Source: Plotosus lineatus
Lineage: Eukaryota; Chordata; Actinopteri; Siluriformes; Plotosidae
Length of the DNA: 64,000 nucleotides
Direction: 5' to 3'
NCBI GenBank assembly: GCA_024760905.1
Contig: CM045750.1
Span: 12,799,419 to 12,863,418, forward strand
The position numbers and the translations under genes are program-made. Below the pieces are notes generated by a model. It worked only from the letters and a program-made list of their open reading frames with translations. It was not told where the DNA came from and did no database searches. Of this stretch, positions 35,301 through 46,770 are shown one piece after another (the stretch's first letter is position 1; each line of letters starts with the position of its first letter).

Positions 35301-36300
35301 ATTTCCCTGTACATAAACACAGGTTTAGGGGACAAATATAGACAAGCCACAGCAGTCGTGTAAGCCTCTTGCCCCATTTCTCTTTATCCAGGTTGACACA
35401 GCTCTCTTCAGGCACACAAACACACACCCTACTGCCTTTAGTGATGTCATCAAAGCTCAACCTTGTTCCTAAGCAACTAGATCACACTGTCACAGAGCCT
35501 GTAGGAGGTGGTATCAATTTCAGAGATCATAAGGGAACAGTATAGACTACTAAAATTAGCTTCTGAAAAAAAAACCCTTCTGTTTGAGAAACCTCATTGC
35601 AAGTGTTCTGACTGTGCTTGTTCTCAACAGAGGAACCTCAAGTTTTCAGAAAAATGTGCATCCACTTGGTAAAGGGATATGTGTCAGTCGTGTAATGTGA
35701 TAGAGAGTGAGTGGCCCAGCAAGGGGAGCGCGGCAAGGCAGGCAGTATTTCAACACTTGTGGTGTAGTTGTTTCAGTAGACGGCATTACTGGGCTTTAAT
35801 GTGGCTGAAGCCAACCTGACACATTTTCATTATTGATTTGAGCATTGTGCTCTTCCCGTCCCTGTCTGCAACAGGACAGCGATCATACAATCCATCGGCT
35901 CAGTCTGCTCTGACACCACTGCACCAGTCAATAAACCGAGCGTCACAAGCAATCTGACTGCAGCACACCCCAAATTTCGTTTTAAAATAGTACGAAGCAC
36001 AATGAGAGGGACAGTAACGTGAGAGGAAACATCTTAAAGAAATTCAAAAAGCTCAAAATGACTCACTGTCAATATCAACAATCAAATATTTTAATTCACT
36101 ATACAAGTTAGAGCTATCCATGACATATAAAAGAAAACGTTTAGTGGTATACAATAGATTATTTTGAATTAAGAAACTTTTAATTCTTTTAAAAATTAAA
36201 CTTTTGGCTGATTATTTACAATGGAACCTTCCTGTTGTTATCATTAGTTTAAAAATGTCTCAGTTTTTCTCATGAATATACATAATGATTTAAAGCCAAT
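34372..36300. other. Longest repeat-poor intron stretch; possible conserved noncoding DNA
   Basis: Nearly 2 kb without recognised mobile elements except (GT)n at 35270-35298. AT-rich homeodomain-like motifs (TAATTGA, TTAATTCAATTAA) cluster at about 34914-35215. No coding exon recognised. Confidence 0.35.
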
Positions 36301-37014
36301 GGGCAGTGGTGGCCTAGTGGTATGGGGCGCTGGATCACTGCTTTTAAGGTTGTTGTTGATGAGCTACTGGGGGAAGATGTTGATGTGCATTCATCATCAT
36401 CATCATCATCATCGTATCTTATCCCTGTAGGTAGTGTAGCAAATTCGTCTCTTCCGGAGAAGATTAACCGGGACGCAGGAATGCTTGCTACTTGTCCCTA
36501 GAAACACACTGGTGGCTTTGCAGCTACTCTTTACGAAAGTCAGCAATGGTTCTTTTACATGCCTCACACCATAGACAGTGATAACCTTTGATAACCCAGT
36601 TATCTGCACTGGGGGGGACAGTGACAACCTTGTGGGGACTCGAACCCCCAACCTTAGGATTGGCGATCCTGCACCTTAACCACTAGACCACCACTGCCCT
36701 GCTGCTTTTAAGGTTGGGGGATCAAGGCCCACTCACCACAAGGTCTCGCTGTCCAACCCCCCCCCCCCCCGTGCAGCTAACTGGGTTATCAAAGGCCGGC
36801 CATGTCTCTCACTATCTATGGTGGAGGTTCATGTAAAAGAACCATTTTGCTGACTTTCGACAAGAGTAGCTGCAAAGCCATCAGCGTGTTTCCACCCTGC
36901 GATGGCCTGGCGAGCTGTCCACGGTGTACTATGCCCTCGCCCGGAGTCGGCTGGGATGGGCGCCAGCCTCCCTGTGACCCTAATTAAGATTAAGTGGTTA
37001 CAGAAAATGAACTG
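36301..37014 (+). mobile_element. SINE-A1 interrupted by a SINE-A3
   Basis: Outer head GGGCAGTGGTGGCCTAGTGG at 36301, interrupted at 36352 and resuming at 36702 to the L2-like tail ACAGAAAATGAACTGAT. Weak old TSD-like flanks: GATTTAAAGCCAAT / GATTCAAGGCCATG. Confidence 0.85.
36353..36701 (-). mobile_element. SINE-A3: SINE-A head and body with a third kind of 3' end
   Basis: Antisense head and body as in SINE-A, but the 3' part (plus strand 36353-36505) is unrelated to the L2-like and RTE-like tails. It contains a (CAT)8 run near 36391-36415 and CGTCTCTTCCGGAGAAGATT. Perfect 15-bp TSD CTGCTTTTAAGGTTG at 36338-36352 and 36702-36716. Confidence 0.88.
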
Positions 37015-37415
37015 ATTCAAGGCCATGAGGTGAGTGTTCTCGCTTGTTTATGTTATAAAATTGCATATACAGCTCGTGATCGTAGACGCATAGTTTGATA
37101 CCCAACTATTGTACACTAATAGACAAATAAAGGTTGGATTTTAAAACAGTTCATGAAGCTCAGAGCAATTAGTATTCTGCTTTTATGGGGGTCGTGGGTG
37201 TTGTGGTGTTATACTGTCATACTGCATATACTGCAACTGAAAGTATATGCTGCATTACTTTACATTACATCACAGCATTAATGGGTGAATTTATTTTTTT
37301 TAAACTCTGAAGAATCTTCGGATAAAAAGCTCATACATTCAAAATCTTGTCAATATTTTTGTGTACCAACTCTATTATTCTGGACTACAAACAAGCAAGT
37401 GAAAAGACCCAACAC

Positions 37416-38240
37416 CAAAGGCGGCCAACCTGCAGCTCCCGAGCCACATGCAGCTCTTTGCCTGGTTTCATGCGGCTCTTGCATTCATATCAAAGTTTGT
37501 GGGGTTTTTTTAATGTGCGTGTTTGCTTTGCTTGAGTTCAATATGGTATTTTCATTAAATGTGCTTGCGAGAGATGAAAATAATACAAAGCTTCCCAGCA
37601 TGGGCGAGATCATTGAAGTAAACAATTTGTGTCGAGTTAGCTCTTAATGGCAGCGGAAAAAAAATTAACAGTGAAAAAGAAAATATGAAGATGAACACAG
37701 GACATTTTTAACAGAGTGGGAGAGTTTATATTTTTTTTATTGAATGTAATGGAAAGCCATTCTGCCTTATATATCAGGCGCATTTCAAAGCTTCAAAACA
37801 TCAGCACCACTTCAGCTCACTCCATGCTAACTTCAACAAGGAATTTCTTAAAGGGACTGAACTTCGCAAGCACAACTTGTTCCCTTTGAAAAGTCAGGCA
37901 CAAACGCACATACAGTTTTCCAACAACTTACAAAGCGCTCAGAGACCGTGATGCTTCCATCGTATCAACTGGCTTGAAGCGTTACACGGGCCAAAACGTC
38001 ATACAATGAAAGAGGGTTCGTTTACAAATGCCTCAGTGATGTTGTTGAAATCTTGTCTCCTGAAAACGGCAAACTAAAACACATGGTACCGAACATCCAA
38101 CTGTCCCGCCACACTGTTGAACACAGATAATCGGACGTTAACGCGGCTATCGGATCACAGTTACACGCTGACCTTCAGAGATGTGAGAATTTTATGAGAA
38201 TGTTGGTGTGTGAATCTAAAATAAATCTGGCTGAGCAGCG

Positions 38241-38292
<52 letters not shown>

Positions 38293-38400
38293 TAGAAAGG
38301 CCTGGGTGATGTTCATGTGTGCCCACGTGTATGATGTGGCTCTTTGTAGTAACACTCTATAAAATGTGGCTCTTGGTCTCTGACTGGTTGGCCACTCCTG
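37416..38400 (+). mobile_element. hAT transposon remnant with decayed transposase (985 bp)
   Basis: Ends CAAAGGCGGCCAACCTGCAG and ACTGGTTGGCCACTCCTG are imperfect inverted repeats. TSD CCCAACAC / CCCTACAC at 37408-37415 and 38401-38408 (7/8). From about 37680 a broken frame reads KYEDEHRTFLTEWESLYFF, then (after stops and shifts) CNGKPFCLI, HHFSSLHANFNKEFLKGTEL, KHMVPNIQLSRHTVEHR and LHADLQRCENF. These match the BED-finger-containing N-terminal half of GTF2IRD2/ZBED-like hAT transposases as I remember them. The catalytic C-terminal half is deleted and a (GT)n run (38243-38282) lies near the 3' end. Confidence 0.8.
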
Positions 38401-38403
38401 CCC

Positions 38404-38419
38404 TACACACACACACACG

Positions 38420-38459
<40 letters not shown>
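38404..38459. repeat. (CA)n microsatellite
   Basis: Interrupted CA run beginning in the TSD of the adjoining hAT element. Confidence 0.95.
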
Positions 38460-38462
<3 letters not shown>

Positions 38463-39295
38463 GTACAGACAAGTCAGAACCCTGCAACGTAACGGTTAAA
38501 CGAGATCCAAGATGGTGCTCCCTAGAGGGCGACGTCGCGGAGTTCTTGGAGTCAAATTGTTTCTTTGTTTGTTTTAATTTGTTTTGTATGTTGTTTTTGT
38601 TTGTTTTTTTGCACTATGCTTGTCTATGACCATGCGACCCTACTACAGCTATGAGAGTGTAGTTCTTTTGGACATTTCGAGCTGGGCATGCTCAACTCCT
38701 ATCCTGAGCTAATATGCTAACGCAGCTCAATGCTAGCCGCACCCCGGATAACAATAAGCCCAAGCAGAGACGTGGCAGGCAGGGAGAGGCCTACAAGAAA
38801 ATGAACTGATGATTTTATAGCAGTTTGTGTGTTGTTGATTTGAGCCTTCTTTTCTGTTTATAACTTGACTCCTTGAACAACCGCACAAGAATTCCTCTGT
38901 GTGTAAAAACACAAATGGCGATTAAGAATCCTGAATCCTGAATCCTAAACATCAAGTTCAGCCCTTCACTCTGTTCCATCAATGCTCTCAAACCAAAATC
39001 TTTTCTCTGTTTCTCTCGGTGTCTCGGTAACTTCTCTAGTTCCAACTGGCCTACCACACTTTCTCATCGTCACCATTAATGTGAGTCGGAAAATAGCGTC
39101 ACGTGACTCATTTGAGGCAGAGTTAAGCAAATAGTGGGCAATTTATTTATTTGTTTGTTTGTTTGTTTTTGCAGACTCAGAAATTAAATAGGGTATTAAT
39201 AATATATTTAAATCTCAAGTGAATAGCCACAACTGTGCAAGTTGGAGCAACATTTCATTTTTATCTTAAGTTCTAATAGTGATTAAATCAGGGTA
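38460..39295. other. Intron sequence, no recognised feature
   Basis: GATCCAAGATGGTGCTCCCT near 38505 and the following stretch may be part of an unidentified repeat; nothing firm. Confidence 0.3.
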
Positions 39296-39450
39296 AATTT
39301 GGAATAGTCAATTAGCCTAATGTGCATGTCTTTGGACTGAGGGAAGGAGCTGAAGTACCCAGAGATAATTCACAAGCAGTGTCCAACTCCATGCAGAAAC
39401 ATCCTCACCAAGGCAGACGTGCTACACTACATCACCGTACCACTCTGAGT
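39296..39450 (-). mobile_element. SINE-C fragment
   Basis: Antisense: AATAGTCAATTAGCCTAATG, CATGTCTTTGGACTGAGGGA and CTCCATGCAGAAACATCC. Confidence 0.65.
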
Positions 39451-39689
39451 AGAACACAAGATGAATAAATTATTATTTGTAATCTAATCTTGAACCACTG
39501 AAAACACATGAGTTGTATAATCCACGATCATTGCTTGTACCAGAGCCAGCAGTGTCTATCATAACTGTGACTTCTCAAAGGGCAGAACTATGCGATCTGG
39601 TAGAAGAAAATGCCGAGTGTGATGAACAATGATCGAACAATCTCCAAATTCGGGGCTGTGATTTAAATATGAAGATTACATGTAGACAC

Positions 39690-39898
39690 CCAGCGCAACT
39701 AAGTGGGTTGTCAAAGGCCTGCCATGTCTCTCACTGTCTATAGTGAGAGGTATGTAAAAGAACCGTTGCTAACTTTAGTCAAGAGTGGGCTGTTTGTGCC
39801 CTGCGATTACCTGGCGAGATGCCAAGGATCTGCTCTGCCCTCACCCCGAGATGGGCACCACCCTCCCCGTGACCCTAATTAGGATTAAGTGGTTTATT
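39690..39898 (+). mobile_element. SINE-A1, 5'-truncated
   Basis: Body (AAAGGCCTGCCATGTCTCTC) to tail (GACCCTAATTAGGATTAAGT). Confidence 0.8.
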
Positions 39899-39904
39899 TA
39901 TGAC

Positions 39905-40860
39905 TTATTTATTATTTTATTAAGAGGGAAAACTGATGAATGAATGGATTACAGATAGATAGATGGATGAACAGAACATATTGATGACTAGTTTATCCCC
40001 ATCCCTGACTATATCAACATGTCTGCTGAAAATGTAGACCACCAGGTCAGAAATATTAAGATTCCTTAAGGTTGCATTATTAAAAACATTGTTTTTTATT
40101 TAACTATAAACTCATATTAACAAATTTTATACAAATGTACTCCTTGAGTGGGGAATCATCCCTTTTACTGTGATTACTTTGTTATACTGAACAACTTGAA
40201 AAAAATTGTTTTATGGTAATTTATTCATTAATTATCCAGATCTCTTATCCTGTCTAGTGCCAAGCAAAAGATGGAGGTAATCCCAATTGACTCTGGGTGA
40301 AGGGGGGGGGGGGGGTGCTGGGGGACAAGGTTTTTTGGTAAGTCTCCCTTGAATTGGTTTGCAATGTGACAGGAATCAGTCATGATCTACTCATACCTTA
40401 TTATGCAGGTTAACAACACAGAACCTCTGGAGACTGAGATCTACTCAAAGACCCCGAAACCCAGTTCCACCTCTGATTGTCAGGATCTGTGGCTGAGACA
40501 TATTGTCACCTCACACATTGTCAGACATGATGTGCATATAGAAATAAAAACTGAAGCACAGTAGTATATAGATTTAGGTACCGCCTAAAAGCGGAAGTCC
40601 CAAATATGTCTCTAGAGGGACGTCCGAGCTGATTAGCTGACTAACTATTTCTCGACTTTCATTTGGATCAACTGTCCTGTGAGTCTAATTATCCATTTAA
40701 AGAGCTTTATCCTTTCAAGCTACTGATTTCATCATTTGCTCCATGAACATTCTGCCTGAACAATCTGCCTACCTGAATTAGACTGTGTTGTTTATTCTGT
40801 GTGAGTCTGAGTGGTGGTGTATGATCCTCTATTTTTGGGCTTCAGTTTCATTAATATAAT
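39905..40860. other. Intron sequence, no recognised feature
   Basis: A G14 run near 40302; otherwise unrecognised. Confidence 0.35.
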
Positions 40861-40861
40861 A

Positions 40862-40882
40862 ACAATAATAATAATAATAATA

Positions 40883-40938
<56 letters not shown>
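40862..40938. repeat. Palindromic (AAT)n(ATT)n microsatellite
   Basis: A short AAT run meets a longer ATT run head to head, giving a self-complementary tract. ORFs through it (poly-Ile) are artefacts. Confidence 0.95.
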
Positions 40939-41311
40939 CTTATTGCTGCTCACTCTGTCACTTAAGCCAATCAATATCAACTCAGCAACACAGCAGACGT
41001 ATTGGGTTTCCCATCGTGGGCACATGCAGATACCGGACAAGACATGGGACAACCATCAAATCCATGACTATGATGCTCTACTTATGAGATCCATTAAAAA
41101 TTCTTTGTTGATAAAAGCAAGTCATGTGTTCCTGTTGTCAGTAAACACCAATATAAATACATTTCTGATAATTTTGTTAATTAGCATAAAGTCTCAAATC
41201 TCAAACAAGAGTGCATTAAAAACACCTGTGGGTCAAAAACCCAAGTGTTTGAGTGGGTCGAGTCTATATTACAGACTCACTTTTACATGCCTATGTTTTT
41301 ACTGAACAAAG

Positions 41312-41460
41312 TACAGCCACTATCCGAGTTACAACCTAAATCGGTTCCGACCAACCAGTCGTAACTCAGATTGGTCATAAGCCGGATATTTAACGCAACA
41401 AAACCGAAACCACCCAACACTCGCTATGCATTCATGTGAAGCGTATTCTTCACCTGCACA
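41312..41460. mobile_element. Tigger-like MITE fragment
   Basis: CAGCCACTATCCGAGTTACA resembles the left end of another Tigger-type family and is preceded by TA; the right end is not seen. Confidence 0.5.
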
Positions 41461-41497
41461 TTCTTTCAACATGTGAAATAAACTTGAATGGGGTTCA

Positions 41498-41717
41498 AGT
41501 TATCAAAGGTTAGCCATGTCTGTCGCTGTCTATGGTGAGGGCATGTAAAAGAACCATTGCTGACTTTTGTCGAGAGTAGGCTGCATAGCCGTAAGTATGC
41601 TTCCACATTGTGATGGTCTAGTGAGCTGTTCAGGGTGTACTCTGCCCTTGCCCAGAGTCGGCTGCGATGGGCGCCAGCCTCCCTGTGACCATAACTAGGA
41701 TTAAATGGTTCAGAAAG
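41498..41717 (+). mobile_element. SINE-A1, 5'-truncated
   Basis: Starts in the body (AGTTATCAAAGGTTAGCCAT) and runs to the L2-like tail GGATTAAATGGTTCAGAAAG. Confidence 0.8.
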
Positions 41718-41827
41718 ATAAGAATGATTTCCCGTGTTGTTCAAAGGTTTAGGTGGTGTCAGTCTCCCACTTGTTCCTATGCTTGATCAGCAGATTGTAA
41801 TGTGAATGAGAGGTTTTGTTCAGTATT

Positions 41828-42115
41828 GTCTTTATATTGTACAAAATTCCTCTCTCAGGTACCACCGCAGAGAGTTCAGCTCCATCCCCACAATGTTACC
41901 GGTCTTGTGGATCAGTTTGTTCAGTCTGTTTATGTCTGCAACCTTCAGCCTGCTGCTCCTGCATGCAACAGCTTAGAAAATAACGTCGGCCACAACAGAC
42001 TCATAGAACACCCTGAGTAGCGTTCCGAAGATGTTAAATGGCCTTGGTCGCCTCAAAAAATAGAGACGCCACTGGTTCTTCTCGTAAAGTGCGGGGGTGC
42101 TCATAACCCAGTCCA
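41828..42115 (-). mobile_element. Probable LINE fragment (antisense)
   Basis: GTTACCGGTCTTGTGGATCA, ACAACAGACTCATAGAACAC and CCTTGGTCGCCTCAAAAAAT belong to an interspersed fish repeat I recall in this orientation. Its probable 3' end with an ATTAG-rich tail lies at about 43505-43655 (TCAACTTTATTGTCATACAG). The family is uncertain. Confidence 0.5.
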
Positions 42116-42289
42116 CATACTGGATCGATGGAAAAATATAGCTGAATATTATTTCTCTCTGCTTTGTCTCCCTCTCCCCACTAGCTAGTCACTAAAACTA
42201 ACTGTCCTCATCCCGATGCACACAACCATGGACAAAGCTTGTCTACCAACCCTGTGTGCCTTTATAGTCAACATCCCAAACTCTTCATT

Positions 42290-43460
42290 AGAACCTGGCT
42301 TGGTATTCTTAGCCTTCAAAATGGTTGCTCTCTACCCAATCCTCAAAAAGCCCGCTCTGGTCTCAGTTTACTTTAGTATCTAATGCCATGCTTCCGACCC
42401 TCCTTTCCTCAGCACAGTCCTGGAAAGAACAGTCACTGCCCACCTTCAGATACATATGGCTCAATATAAGATCTCAGAACCATTCCAACCCAGTTTTAGA
42501 GCACACTGAAGCATTCTGTCCTCCTGCCTAAAGATCTCCTCATTGCTTGCAGACTCTGGCCACATCAGCATCCTCATTCCCCATGACCATTCTGCTTCTT
42601 CTGACCTGGTTTCCTGTTACATTACCCTTAAGTGTCTTTCTAAATATGTTGGCCCATGCAGTGCTCTCCTGTATTCGGTATCTCACAGCGCATAATATGA
42701 TGGTGCATACGTGAATCTTGGCACCAGACTTTTCAATCAGTTCCCTTCTCCGTCCCTTGAAAACTGCCTAAGAACAAATCAAATCTGGATTCCATTTAAC
42801 TTCCTCAGGCTAAATAATAACAAACCTGAGCTCCAGATAACTGGGGCTTTATTCTTTGATGTTGATAGGTATTCCATCACTCCATCTTGGATGCCTACAA
42901 TCTGGGTGTTATTGTGGACCGAACCCTCACATTCCAGTCACATATCAAGTCATCATTAAAACGGATTTTTACTTCCATAACAATATCTCAAGACTCCACT
43001 TCTGAGTTCACAACTGAGAACTTCATTCATGATTTGATCAACTCCTGCCTGCAAAACTGCAATGGTGTCCTGTTTAATCTGCCAGCAAAGCACTGAAAAA
43101 ATTGCAGCGTGTGCAGAATTTAACTGCCAGAGCTATCACCCATACAAAGCACTGGCAGCACATCACCTCCCCTCTCATGCATCCTTCCTGGACCCCGGTC
43201 CCACATCTCTTATAAAATTCTCCTAATCAACTATAAATTCCTCCATGTCCATTGTCCCCTCGTATTTATTCTTTTCATTCTCCTCTCCTACAGTCTCCAC
43301 AGACCAAGGCCCACTGTCTACACCCAACACCAGACTCCAGTCCTTCATGAACAGAGCCTTCAGTGCTGCTGTCCCCACTCTCTGGAACAGTACAGTACAT
43401 GTTGCCCTAAACCTCTATTTCAGATTTATCGTCACACTTTCACGCAATCATCTGTGTTCA
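42290..43460 (+). mobile_element. Decayed L2/CR1-type LINE reverse-transcriptase 3' region
   Basis: Broken frames carry RT-C-terminal landmarks: LYPILKKPAL, VLERTVTAHLQ, a frame around 42887-43096 with NLGVIVDRTLTFQSHIKSS and then CLQNCNGVLFNLPAK, and HISYKILLINYKFLH. These match the post-palm region of fish L2-like elements, but stops and shifts are many and no termini were found. Confidence 0.65.
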
Positions 43461-43799
43461 TAACTAAAAATTCCAAAGGAATTAAAAGTAGAAATGATAT
43501 TTAGTTTAGAATAAATTAGATTAGATTAGATTCAACTTTATTGTCATACAGGGTAACGGAATTCAGTTTAGCATCCAATCAGAAGTGCAGAGAGCAGCAG
43601 GTGCAATGTACAGTTAGAAGCAGTTCTGTACAGATAAAGGCAGTATAAAGGTGAGAATAAATTAGCATTAATTTACATAGGACCAATATACGTACACATG
43701 TTCTGTATTACTATGCTGAAGAATAAAATATGCAAACGTAACAAACAAATATACAGTGTGTATACAGTATATGTAATATGCAAACATACAGATGTAGCA

Positions 43800-44187
43800 A
43801 AGGGGGCAGTGGTGGTCTAGTGGTATAAGGCGCCGGATTGCTGATCCAAAGGTTGGGGGTTTGAGTCCCACTCTCCACAAGGTTGTCATTGTCCCCCCCC
43901 CCCCCACACACACACACACACACCCCCCCACACACACACCCCCCAGTGCAGCTAACTGGGTTATCAAAGGCCGGCCATGTCTCTCACTGTCTATGGTGTG
44001 AGGCATGTAAAAGAACCATTGCTGACTTTCGACAAGAGTAGCTGCAAAGCTGTCAGCGTGTTTCTGCCCTGCGATGGCCTGGTGAGCTGTCCAGGGTGTA
44101 CTCTGCCCTCGCCCTGAGTTGGCTGGGATGGGCACCAGCCTCCCCGCGACCCTAATTAGGATGAAGCGGTTACAGAAAATGAACTGA
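43800..44187 (+). mobile_element. SINE-A1, full length, with expanded C/CA tract and TSD
   Basis: The usual head (GGTGGTCTAGTGGTATAAGG) and body. The C-run between TTGTCATTGT and AGTGCAGCTA is expanded to a C/CA tract of about 50 bp. TSD ACAGATGTAGCA at 43788-43799 and 44188-44199. Confidence 0.94.
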
Positions 44188-44439
44188 ACAGATGTAGCAT
44201 GGACAAATCCATTTCAGTAGTTGCTTGCAGAAGTATTCATACCCCGTGAATGTTTTCACATTTTGTCATGTTACAATCACAAATATAAATAGATTTCATT
44301 GGAATTTTATGCGAAGGTCAACACAAAGTGTAGCATAATTCTGAAATAGAATTAAAATAGTTCACATTAATAATTATAAATAGTTTTTGTTTACATGTAC
44401 GGGTATTTTCACGTATTTTCATTTATATTTTTTGCAACA

Positions 44440-46080
44440 AATGAATTCTGAAGATTTTGAATGTGCCAACTTATGACTATTTTTTTGATATTACAAGTGA
44501 ATGAAATGGCTTCGAGTAGAAGATCTTGCAAAAATAAGCCTGACGTATCCTACTACATCTGCGGTGAATAATACATCATTGCACCTAACAGGAATCAAGA
44601 CTCAAGTTTTATAAAGTGTGCTTACCATTTGTATTTTGGGATTAATCTTGGTGACCAGGATAAAGCCTGGGCACCACACATGGTATGCAAGTAATGCACC
44701 AAATGTCTGCATCAGTGTCCACAAGGCAAGGAGATTTGTCTGACATTTGGAATTCACCTGGTTTGGAGGGAGCCGACAAACCATGTCACTGACTGCTTCT
44801 TCCGCACGATTGATGTGACTGGAATCAACAGAAAGAACCAAAGTAGCCTCAAATATCCTGATTTTGAACCAGCACGTTATGAAGGATTCCAGAAGATGAA
44901 GAAAAATAAGTGGTTCTTAACAATGATGCACCACATACTTTTTCTCAAAAGGAGCTAAATGATATAGTTCATGATCTCAGCTTGTCAAAGTCCTTCATTG
45001 ACAACCAGATTGAAGGCACAGAACCTCCTCTCTGACAGTGCTCATTTCACATTTTACAAAAGTAGACATCAAGAGTTCTTCCATTTTTTTCTTTGAAGAA
45101 AAGGACTTGGTGTACTGTACAGATATTGCTCCACTTCTGCACAAGCTTGGGGTGCCACAATATGAACTCAAAGGTTACAGACTGTTCATTGACAGCAGCA
45201 AGAACGCTGAAATGTGTTTTGCTTCACAACGGCAACCAGTTTGTCTGTGTACGTCTTGCTCACTCGACTACCCTGAAGGAGAAATATGAAGCAGTGAAGA
45301 ATGTGCTGGAGAAAATTTGTTACGATCAGTATGAGTGGCTTATTTGTGTTGACCTGAAGATGGTGAATTTTTTGTTGGGACCACAGTCCAGCTTCACCAA
45401 GTACCCATGCTTTCTGTGCATGTGGGTTAGTAGGAACACTGCTCAGCATTACACAAAGAAGGACTGGTCTGCACGAAAGCAGTCTGTTTGGGTTCCTTGC
45501 TTCTTACAGAGCAAGGAACGTCATTAACAATCTTCTGTTAGGCAGAGACAAGATACTCTTACCACCACTGCACATCAAGTTCTGCTTGATTAAACAGTTC
45601 ACCAAAGCTCTAGACAAGGATGGTGACGGCTTCACTTACTTGTGCCATGATTTTCCAAGATTAACCACAGAGAAGTTGAAACTGGCATATTTGATGGTCC
45701 TCAAATCCGTCAGCTCCTTCAGAAATTCTGAGTTTGGAACTTGAAGCGTAGAAGGCTTTTGTTCTGGTTGAGAAGCACTTTCTTGGAAACAACAAGTCCA
45801 GTACGTACTATGCAGAATTTGTCACCAATATGCTGACTGCTTTCAGAAACCTTGGATGCAACAGGAGCATCAAAATACATTACTTGTTCTCATGGATTGG
45901 TTTCCTAAGAATCTGGGATCAATGAGTGATGAGTAGGGGGAGAGATGGAGACCAGGTATCAGGGACGTTGGGATGCAGTCATGATGGATGATTACTGTTA
46001 GACTCTGAAGAGATAGACATCCCTGCTGCTGAGCATTCGAGGGGTTCGAAGAAAAGGAAGTTCATGACCTGAATTTTTCA
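44440..46080 (+). pseudogene. Decayed copy of a repeat-borne gene family (function unknown)
   Basis: Frames broken by stops and shifts carry a consistent order of motifs: KDLVYCTDIAPLLHKLG (about 45100), RLFIDSSK (45180), VLLHNGNQF (45210), EWLICVDLKMVNFLLG (45330), KYPCFLCMW (45400), QHYTKKDW (45445), LLPPLHIKFCLIKQF (45558), FPRLTTEKLKLAY (45650), and at about 45900-46040 weak ESG.NE and RDRHPC/FEG.KKRKF-like remnants. I recall this motif order from unnamed multi-copy proteins in cnidarian, insect and some vertebrate genomes, probably transposon genes. No termini or TSD were found. Function is not assigned. Confidence 0.6.
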
Positions 46081-46770
46081 CAATGAAGAGGTAATGTTCA
46101 CTTTACATGTATTTACCTTTATCAATGTCTATTATTGAATTTACAGAAATTGAAGTTTGTACATGTAATAATTACATTATATTAGAAAATGGTTTTTTTT
46201 TCTTTAACCTTTTTGGATGAGAAATATTTTTTTTAAAAAATCAACTGATAATGTCTCAAAGATGTCATCGATTTAGTCAGAAGATCGGACTTTTCAAAAT
46301 CAAATTTTAATAAAAACCTGACTTTATTTATTGAGAAAAATGGAAATAAATTTTGGATTCGGCAGTGCAAAATGGTCCATTGAATGGTCTGATTTGGAAA
46401 AACATAGACAACTTACTTTTTTTTTTTTTTTTTGTAACCCAGTATAATATAATAAAAATTTAAAAAGTCATCATCATCTTCTGCTTAATCCAGAGTTCCA
46501 CTTCCTCCAGCTCGTCCGGGGGGACACTGAGGAAGTCGACATAATCCCTACAGCGTGTTCTAGGTTGACCCCAGGGTCTCTTCCCGATTGGACATGCCCA
46601 AAACATCACACCGAGGAGGTGCCTAAGGCATTCTAACCAAATGCTCGAGTCACCTCAACTGGTTCCTCTCAATGCAGAAGAGCCACGGTTCTACTCTAAA
46701 CTCCTTCCAGTTGGCTGAACTTCTCATCCCATCTCTAACGGTGAAAAGCTCAGCCATATGCGTATCCACA

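Noticed and set aside
40811..41305. ORF with a poly-isoleucine stretch
   Set aside because: Translation of the AAT/ATT microsatellite.
44602..44841. Minus-strand 79-residue ORF
   Set aside because: It lies opposite the decayed plus-strand gene-family relic and shows no recognised motif.
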